This document shows, piece by piece, positions 55,412-64,000 of a stretch of 64,000 bases of DNA (positions are counted from its first letter, which is position 1; each line of letters opens with the position of its first letter). The position numbers and the translations under genes were made by a program. The notes beneath the pieces were generated by a model, which was given only the letters and a program-made list of their open reading frames with translations, did not search any database and was not told the DNA's origin. Source of the DNA: Takifugu bimaculatus. Lineage: Eukaryota; Chordata; Actinopteri; Tetraodontiformes; Tetraodontidae. The DNA lies in NCBI GenBank assembly GCA_004026145.2, contig CP034975.1:26532013-26596012 (forward strand). The letters run 5' to 3'.

Positions 55412-58215
55412 GCACATTTGTGTCCAGAGACTGGGGTTTCATCACAACAGAGGTGCCTCCAGCTCCTTCAGCTCAGACAGAGGACCTCCAACGTGGCTTT
55501 TATTAATAACCTGCACAGCTAGACCTTCTCTGTAAACTTAGTTGCTGCTGAAAAGAACATATTAAGCATTAAGTAGGCTTCTGATCTGCACGAATGGAAC
55601 CTTTGGTGGTTTAAAAACAGCACAACTCTCACCTGACACAAAGGCGACTTTCTCCTTCAGGACAGGAAGAACGTCAGATGCCTTGATGCCCTCCGTCCTC
55701 AGTGACCCTGCAAAGAGAGGGGAAAAAATGAGCAGAGCTTTCTGAATTAATCCCATTATCAGATCAACATTCCAACACACACAGAGGTACACACACACAC
55801 ACACACACACACGCCATCATTTGCAGATTTCTGCATTTTAAACCCGTTCAGAAGCAAAGGAAAGTAAACAGAGGCAGAAATCTTCACCAGTGAAGTACAA
55901 CAAAAACCACTTTATATTAATTCCTCCATCCCATAATCTTCTCATATCTTTGCGGGCCCATTCCTTTACTCGCGGTCTTTTTCTTTCCCTCTCGGTTCAT
56001 CTGTTCTTCCGTCTGTCATGTTATGAAATCTCTCCCTCTCGCGCTCTCAGCAGAAAGCAGGCCCCAAATGTCCGTGCCCTGCTGCGTACGTGTGCATGTG
56101 TTACGCTGTCCCTCACACACACACACACACACACACACGCATGCACGTGCACACACACAGCAAGAACATTCCACACTGGGAAAGCTAAGTTGGCAATAAA
56201 GATGTTTTTAAGCACTGACGTCAACACAAACCCTTTTGTAGCTACGAGGGGAAACAGAAACACACAACTCCCACCAGGTTTACCCTCCAGGTGTAATTGG
56301 GTAACAACAAATGCCCCCTCGGTGGTGCCGGGGTGGGAACGATGCTCTGGGGCGAGTCACTCAGCCACATCCAGCATTATGTGTGCCACACGACTAAAGC
56401 GACGCATCAGGAGCCACATTTTCCAGCCCATTTTTCCGGGTTTTCATGTCAGGACAGCTCACTTTCATTGATATTCACACTTGTTGGTGTCAACAAAGAC
56501 AGTTTTCGGGACGTTCGTGTTGACGTTTTATGCCACACCTTTAAAAAAGATTGTATAATCATGTCACATCGCTCAGAAAACTGCAGCCTAGCATTTATTT
56601 AGGAACACTATCTGTTGTAATGCTAATGAATGGATGCAGAAGAACCACAAGCGGCCTCATCCACCGTCTGCGGTTCCTTCAAAGACGGTTACACAACGTT
56701 CCTCTGTGGGCAGATAGAAGGGCAGACGGTGGAGATTCAGTATTAAAATCTCTATCATTTGCATAGAACAACAGCTTGTGTTTCGGGGAGACGAGCACGC
56801 GCATCGCCAGCCGTCCGTCCAGCGCAGCAGAATATCTCCAGTCTTAGGCAGAGGAGAGACAGCGAGGGAGACGGTGTCCATTAATGTTGACAGAATACAG
56901 CTTCTTTTCCATCCCAGGTCTCACAGGAAGCTGTCAGTCTCGTCTCCGCAGATGCACCAACAACAATGTCCTTGTTAAGACATTGCAGAGTGCAGTTTAT
57001 TCTGCAGAACCGTCCCCTAATCAGGATTAGAGAGGGGAGATTAGAACGCCGAAGGACGCGTTGAAGAACTGGGGATAGAAATATGGACTTCCGGATGTAC
57101 ATTTTTATCTTGGGCTCGACAGGATGTGGATGTTGCTTTGTCTTTTGTGCAGTCAGGTATTAAACCCTGAGTCTTGCACCACCACCACATGATACGGGCA
57201 CTTTCCCCGAGCGCATTCCCAAACAAAACCAGAGTAAATAAACTGCCACCACAGGTGGGCCCCACAGATAAAGCCCCTCGTCTGCATGAATGTTAGATCA
57301 ATAAAACTACAGGATATGGGATGCGACGGGCCTCTGAGGCCGCGTTGCTTCGATAACAACCGGGTTTGTCCACGTTAGCCAACACAGACTCAATAAAGTG
57401 AAGGTAGACACCACAAGACAGGAGCAGTATTTACAGCAGGGACGAGAGCAGGAATTTACAGGCCTGTAGTTTGCTGCTGCGGTTGAAATCAGGGAGTCAA
57501 GCGAACGCATGCAAATGACCCAAAATAAAGGTTAGCAAAGTTTAAAGCAAAGCTCATGAAGCTAAAAGCTGCTCCTAGCCTGATGTTTAAATATTTCATC
57601 AATAGTGGCTGATCTGTAGTGGACTGAAGATAACCTCACCTCTGTTGTTGGATGTTATGGGATGTTAGTGGCTGACTTAAAGGAGGCAGATCTTTGTTTC
57701 TGATGCACTGCGGCATCACAGGTTAAATGACGCTACGCCTGTAGCTGTGAAGTGGTGGCATTCAGCAAATTAGCCTCCTTTCTGGCTTCACTGGATTTGC
57801 ATTACAGACGGGACGCCAGCAGCTACTCCACACCGCTCTGGTGGACGTTTCACGTTTCATTTCTTGCTCTTGTGATCTCAAGAAAGCAGAGCAGTTGTAT
57901 TAAGATTAAATAGAGAACGCAGCATCGGCGGCGCCTCCGTGAGCTCCCACAGGGAAGGGAAAGGACAGACAGCAGGAACATGTTGCCTCTACTTTCATCT
58001 CTGTCTTTGTAACACACACACACACACACACAAACTCACACACACGCTGAATTGCAGCATGTGCTTTCACCATCAGAGGCGCTCACCACATGCACATATT
58101 AGCCCATGTTTGTACAGTAGTGATTACAGTAGCATATGGCTGTTAAACACAGATGACTGAATAACCTGTGGCCATTAAAAACAATCACACACTCCACAGG
58201 CTTTATGGACTTCGG

Positions 58216-58247
<32 letters not shown>

Positions 58248-61200
58248 GCTGCCGAGGATTCTTGACAGTGCCGTGCGCCTCCTCTGGGTACGGAGCACAG
58301 TTTTGTGATCAAATCCGCTTCTCCGGGGACGGTTTACTGCAGCTGGGGTCAAAGATGAACCCGCAATTACAAAACAGCAGTTTTTCTGGGTCTAAGGTTA
58401 AGGGGGGAGGAGGGGGCGGGGGGAAGCAGCGGTTGGAGTTTGCATATGTCTGAAGGAAATGAATGTAAATCTATAGCATTTTGCCCAAAGAGTGCTGTGT
58501 TTCCACTGATGAGGACGCCAGCCAGAAACTGAGAGGGGCATCTGCTCTGCATCAGCGCTGATTAGGACGACTCAAGACAGCAACCCACGTCCTCGGTGCA
58601 TTTAGCCATTATATTTAAGGGGCAGTTAGTTACAGCTGAAGGTACCTGCAGGAGGTCGTCCCTGTTTCACGCACACCCTCAGACTCTTTCAGTGTCTGCA
58701 CAGCCATTGTTGGAATGAAGAATCCTGCTCAAGCTAAATATCACCACTCAAAAGAATGAATGATTTAAATTAAAGCTGTTTTGCCATGTGGTTACTTATT
58801 CATGACAACGCTACCAAAACAATCCATGAGAAACTCCTGAAAAAATAATAAATAATCCAAATTATTCGCCACCTTTCAGACTCCGCAACTGTTGCTATGC
58901 AACCGCTGGAAACAGCCGGTTCTGCTTGTCATTCAGGAGCAGCTTGTTAGCATAAAAACCACCGGTTGAATAAGGTACTAACGACCGTGAATGACAGACA
59001 GTCTGTGGTCTCATTTACATGTTAGTGAGGATGAAAGTAATAAATTCAAATTACGCCTGCCTCAGTCAACACATGCGCTGGGAAGACTGGAGCCGGGACG
59101 GGTCGCGGCCTGGAGGCTAACGGGAAAACTAGCAACAGGACTGTTACTTTGTTAATAAACAATAAAAGGAAACCGGAATATAAAGCAGGCTCCGGTTGAC
59201 ATGGCATTTCAGATGGGGGGGGGTTCTGGTAATCGCCGCCGCAGAAAAAATAAAGACTGACAGTCCGAGGAAACGGCGTATTTATATAGCGGCTTCCCGT
59301 CATCTCCACCACTTAACCCCTCACATTTGAAGGATGTCGTCACCTCATCACTATGGAGAACCGGTTCTACATCTGAAGTGCAGAATTAGGAGCAATTTTG
59401 GGTTCAGTATAGAACAATTTCACCGAGTATGTGTGTGTGTGTGTGTGTGTGTGTGTAGGGGGGGCGAAGGATCCCATTTCCTTCAGTAACAACTGCATCC
59501 AATAATATGGCCGTGAGGAGCATTGATTCCAACACCGTAACGACCACTAAACCTCAAACTCTGCACTATAAATGTGCCGCCACATCCGCCTCTTTTGTCA
59601 TAGCAAGGTCACCTCGCCAGGAAGTGATGCAACTGTCGGGGGCGGGGCGGCGCACATGTGTGTCGGTGTCCGCGAGGCATTTTATCTGCGTCTATTCTTG
59701 CGCGGAACTCCAGGGTCGCAGACGCCCACGTTCACGTGAACGCAGACCCGGTGAGTGCTGGAGGTCAGCTGACATGTCCGGGTTAAAGGTCAACATTCCA
59801 CCCTTCCGCAGCCGTCAACATAAACACTCCACAACGCGGTCACGACCCGGGACACAGGACGTCTCCGCCTTACAGGAGGAACTGCTGGGCCGAGATTTAC
59901 CCATGATGCAGTGGGGTGGATTCATTCACGCGCGGAGAGAGGTTAGAGGGAGCAGGCGAGGCCGTCTGCACCATAGCAACAGCCGCCCTGACAACCGTCC
60001 TGTGCGGGGCGGGCGCGTCGGCGGGGAGACGGCCTGTATCTGTCAGATTTGATGCTGCTCAGTTTACAGGACCGAAGAATCCAAGGACGGGATCCTGCAA
60101 ACCACCGGTGGATTAAATTATGGTCCACCCATCAGCCGGCGGCGGTCGCGGCGGCGCTCACCAGCTCCATCAAAGGGACACTTGTCGCCTCTTCGTGTCA
60201 CCGTGCGTCAGCTGCGCGTCTCATTACCCTGCTCATATCACGCCAGGCCAGACCCGGGGTCCACGGCAACGGCGCCCTTATCGTTTACCGACGACCAACC
60301 AGCAACAACAGAGGCTGTGGATCAACGCGGAGCAGAGACGGGATCAGCTGGATCAGCTGGACCACGACCACAGGCCCCTCTCCCACGGTGGGCGTCCCCA
60401 CTGGAGACAAAAGCATCAAAGGGATCAAAGCTGCTGTACTTCTCACTAATTTCCCTGATTTAAATGTCCAACGGCGCCGCCAGGGAGACGCTTTGATTGT
60501 TTCCTTTTTCAGCCGCTTGAGCGGGATAATCTGCTGCGGTCCGGGTTTAGTTCTGCAGAACTCCTAATTCCCTTTCAAAGAACCCGCGGCGTGAACGGCG
60601 GGCTAACGCTCCCACGTCACCGAGCCGCCCAGGAAGTTGAGCAGCGAACTAACAGCTGAGCAGAGACGACAACCATCCTTTTTTTTCCCTCCGGGAGATC
60701 CGACCTTTTTCCCGCTCTTGTTGGTTTGCTGATCGTTCCCAACGCGGATGTGGTGACGTCAGACGCCGCCATTGATGCCGCCGCTCGTACTGTCAACGTC
60801 GCCAAAGGAAAGTTTTAAAGGGGAGTAGCGGCGAGTTAAAACGCCCAGTAATTCTGATGTTAGGGTCGTTAAGCTCATGGTTGCAGGGTTAAAGCCCACA
60901 TTGGAAGAGGTGCTGTGGATTAGTCTGTAATTACCTGAAGGCCGTAATAAAACCAGATACATCCGGGATGGAATTTGCTTTGAGCCTGGGACATTCACAG
61001 GCCCTTCTGTCACATCCCGATGTGCACGTGTACCCGTGCACACCCCTGGTCATTAGCAAAAGCCTGACAACTCTGTTCACGTGCTGATGTAAGGAGGCGA
61101 GCACCGACCTCTGTCCCTTCACAGATGTGGACACGCATCTCAGCGGGTTAGGGTTAGCACGTTTGTGTCTGATGTGCTACTAGAGGACCATCTGAAGAGA

Positions 61201-61719
61201 GATTAGTTATACAAGATTCTGCATTAAGTTATTACAATTTAGGTTATTACAATTTAGGTTATTACAGTTTAACTATCGGGAAACTGCTGAATCAGCAAAT
61301 GCAAACCTGCACAGATGCTATAGATTAGCAGCTCTGATGTCAACCATAAATCCACCTTCAGAGTCTGGAAACATCCCAGTTTGGGTTAAATGATCCAATC
61401 TGACGACCGTCAGCACCTCTGACCCGCTAACAACCCGCCTCTCGGTACCGCGTTAAGCATCCCTCATATCACAAACTTGTGAATAATTGATTCCTGTCTC
61501 ATTATTTTGACACCAAACGTCCATGTATTCCCTAATCCAGCAGTGAGAGAGCATGTTTCCTATATGAATCCATCACACACACATGTGTGTGCATACACAC
61601 ACATGCACAGACACTCTTAGATGGCCTCAGCTCCAGTTTCCTCTGCAGAGGAAAACCACATCCATCACTCCACCAGCAGAAACCACATTCTGCTCGCTCA
61701 CTGGCCATGCACCACACAT

Positions 61720-61775
<56 letters not shown>

Positions 61776-64000
61776 AGAGGGAGCTTTGCCAGGCATCGCA
61801 CCCAGGTCACACACACGGGAAATGACGTGTTCTCCACTGAGGCGCTTGTTCTCCTACATTTACTGATGGAGGAGGAACAGGAGCGTCGGCCTTCCCGTCG
61901 TTCCGCTGCCTAACGGAACGTTGCAGAACTCAACAACAATAACAAAGAGCCTTTCCTCCGTGCGAGGTTTCAAGGCTACTAAACAATTCTTCTCACCTAC
62001 TGAGGAAACCAACTAAGGAAGACCGTGTGTGCGAGTGTGTTTGTGTGTGTGTGTGTTTCTCCGTCACGTCCACCGGCACCGAATGAGTCATGCAGCGGGA
62101 GCCAATCAGATGAAGGCTTCAGTTTGTGGCGATGACATCATCGGCGCTTCGGTCCAACCACATGGAGCGATGCCATCTGGAGGGTGCTGACTCAGCATAA
62201 CACACATCCAGAAGAACAGCAGAACCACTTAGCATTGGAGCCCTGGATTAAACTGATCTCGGTAAAAGCAGGACAGAAACGGGGGGGCACTCGACTGGTG
62301 TATTGGATTTTCCAGGTGATTTATTCCAAAGTTGCGATTTCTGGACTCACCATAAATCAGATGAGGTCAATGAGGGCAAATTTGCTGCTCACACGTTTGG
62401 GTTTTGTTCACGTCCTGCCTGAATTCATACAGTAACTGCTTTGTTTCTTTTGTTTTATGTTTTAATGTGTCATCTGATGGGTCTTTTATGCTACACGTTT
62501 TGGTGATACATTGTAAAATCTTGCTAAAAAGAGAAAGAAAAGAATAGAACTGTCAATGAAAAAATGCTAACATGTGACTTCGATTCTTTGTCTAGTTGGA
62601 TGATGGAAGTTTGGCTTAAACTACCCAAAACATTTGACTTTTCCAGAAAAGTCAAGCAGTTAGCCACCTTGGCTAACACTCCAGCTTGGACCTTCTTAAC
62701 GCTGCATATCCGAATCCCACACTAAATCTTCGGCTCCAACACTGTTTAACAGATAAATCTGGATTTTCAGACCTAAGAAAGCCACAAAATTCCCAAAGAT
62801 GAACTCCAGACGAGGCGTGACAGCATGCCTTCTAGGGAGCTAAAATGGAGAGTTTAGCTGCAAATAGCTAATAAACTCGGAGCAGTTGTTGCTGAAAACT
62901 GTCAACAGAGTATCATTGAGATTTTCCAAATGACATGAAACACAATATGTAAACACTACGGACAAGTGAAGATGGAATTTATAGGTTTCCTTGGCCCCCT
63001 CATGCCAGACATTGCTAGCATACAGAGCCCCCCTTAAAAGCATTAACAAGCGTGTAATCAGAGACACACAGTGTTGTGCAGATGTCTTGTTTGGCCCATC
63101 AAGAAGAGTCTGACGGACTGTGTGGTCTTCTGGATGCTACAGGAAACCATCCATTTGTTACACACTATCCTGAAATATCCTCGATACCCACAAGACGATG
63201 ATTGACCAAAGAGGTCAGAGGTCAAAGGAAGCTGCAGGAGATGACTTCCTGAAGAAGGAAAGTCGGTGTTCTGGAGACAGAGCGGGAGCAAATGTTAAAA
63301 CACAGAGCACGTGTTGGAGCTATCGGATTAATCTCCCTCGCTTCCCCCCTCTCCCCCTCTAGATCAGCTTTCAGTCTCCAGACAGCAGCTGTCTGTGGAG
63401 AGGAAAAACTTAGAGTGAGCGCTCAGACATGGAATGCATGTGTGCAAGCGTGTGTGTGAGAGTGTGTGTGAGGGCCTGGTGAGAGTTAGGTACTCAGAGG
63501 CGCCACATGCACGGCAACATCAAACACATTTCCACCCCGTGACCCACATATACGATGTTTCCTGAATTATTCCGGTCGGCAAATGTGCAGAATCTGAATC
63601 CTAGCAATAAATGTACGAGACGCATATTCAGCTCCGTCCGAAACTCTTAAAATATGTCATTTATCCAGTGTGTCTGTGTACCCAGGAGTAATTCTGCTGT
63701 CATCATGCTGCATCTCTCTCATCTCCACTGTGGGCACAGCTAACAATTAGCCACTCAAATGAGAGGCAGAGAGGGAAACAAAAGAAGAAGTGGCAGGAAC
63801 GTTTGCAGGGAATCTCAACAGCGTCGGGTTAGAGGGTTCACCCTGCTCAAAATGTCCCAAAACGTGGAAGAAAATCAAAGTTTGAAGTTCTCTGATGGAT
63901 AGCATATAGCATAGTTAAACTGTTCGACACTCCACAGGAGGCGGGGGGGAAAATGACTTTCTTTTCTGGGATTAAAGATTAAAACAGGATGAATTCCCTT
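55412..64000 (-). repeat. Right arm of giant inverted repeat (continues past window)
   Basis: 8589 bases, the reverse complement of 46528-55311 with SNPs and small indels. It has a 26-base segment near 56797-56823 absent from the left arm at about 53912, shorter A/C and AC tracts, and three instead of four copies of the 15-bp repeat. Homopolymers and the kalrn exon are cleaner in this arm. The arm has not ended at the last base of the window. Confidence 0.95.
55633..55707 (-). CDS. kalrn: kalrn exon 2, intact inverted copy
   Basis: 75 bases on the minus strand between a CTTTGCAG acceptor and a GTGAGA donor. With the G left over from exon 1 it reads GSLRTEGIKASDVLPVLKE then KVAFVS plus one base. 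This is the start of the SEC14 domain of kalirin. The orientation is opposite to exon 1, so it cannot be spliced to it as assembled. It probably represents the other haplotype of the same exon. Confidence 0.82.

Noticed and set aside
55412..64000. Second kalirin gene on the minus strand
   Set aside because: Only the single exon 2 copy is present, within a duplicated segment; no other kalrn exon was found in the right arm.

Overview
The window is vertebrate nuclear DNA, almost certainly from a teleost fish. It has short split genes with GT-AG introns, many (AC)n, (GGAT)n and poly-G/C tracts, a fish-type LINE fragment, and a head-to-tail pair of aryl hydrocarbon receptor genes (AHR2 then AHR1), an arrangement known from teleosts. 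All recognised genes lie on the + strand. No prokaryotic-type operon, CRISPR array or RNA gene was seen.

Layout. 1-3495: noncoding, probably ahr2 intron 2; the first two ahr2 exons lie upstream. 3496-7288: ahr2 exons 3 to the last, with a 3'UTR to about 8.28 kb. 8.3-10.48 kb: intergenic DNA turning into a CpG-rich promoter. 10478-29790: complete ahr1, 11 coding exons. Its intron 2 holds a 1.86-kb array of an 11-bp repeat, and its last intron holds a LINE 3' end running into a GGAT/GGCT satellite. 29.8-31.7 kb: ahr1 3'UTR. About 32.6-32.8 kb: a broken relic of a coiled-coil coding sequence. 33.9-34.3 kb: promoter, 5'UTR and first coding exon of kalirin (kalrn). 34.3-55.0 kb: kalrn intron 1. 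55.0 kb: kalrn exon 2, 226 bases before a 100-N assembly gap.

The most striking structure is a giant inverted repeat. 46528-55311 is the near-identical reverse complement of 55412-64000, with the 100-N gap exactly at its centre, and the right arm runs off the window. Kalrn exon 2 is therefore present twice, facing in opposite directions. The copy in the right position and strand is frameshifted by small indels; the inverted copy is intact. The arms differ by SNPs, microsatellite lengths, a 15-bp repeat present 4 versus 3 times, and a 26-bp indel. I read this as two haplotypes joined head to head at an assembly gap rather than a biological palindrome, though a real inverted duplication is not excluded.

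Both AHR genes also carry a single surplus base inside a conserved coding exon (ahr1 bHLH exon near 12643-12650; ahr2 PAS-B exon near 5594-5600). Exon-length arithmetic supports this: without the extra base, each coding length becomes an exact multiple of three. Either the assembly keeps uncorrected single-base errors or both receptors are disrupted; the first is simpler.

Biology. AHR2 and AHR1 are ligand-activated bHLH-PAS transcription factors that pair with ARNT at GCGTG-core elements. Full consensus elements occur in ahr2 intron 2 and upstream of ahr1. Kalirin is a Rho-GEF of neurons and has no evident functional link to the AHR pair.
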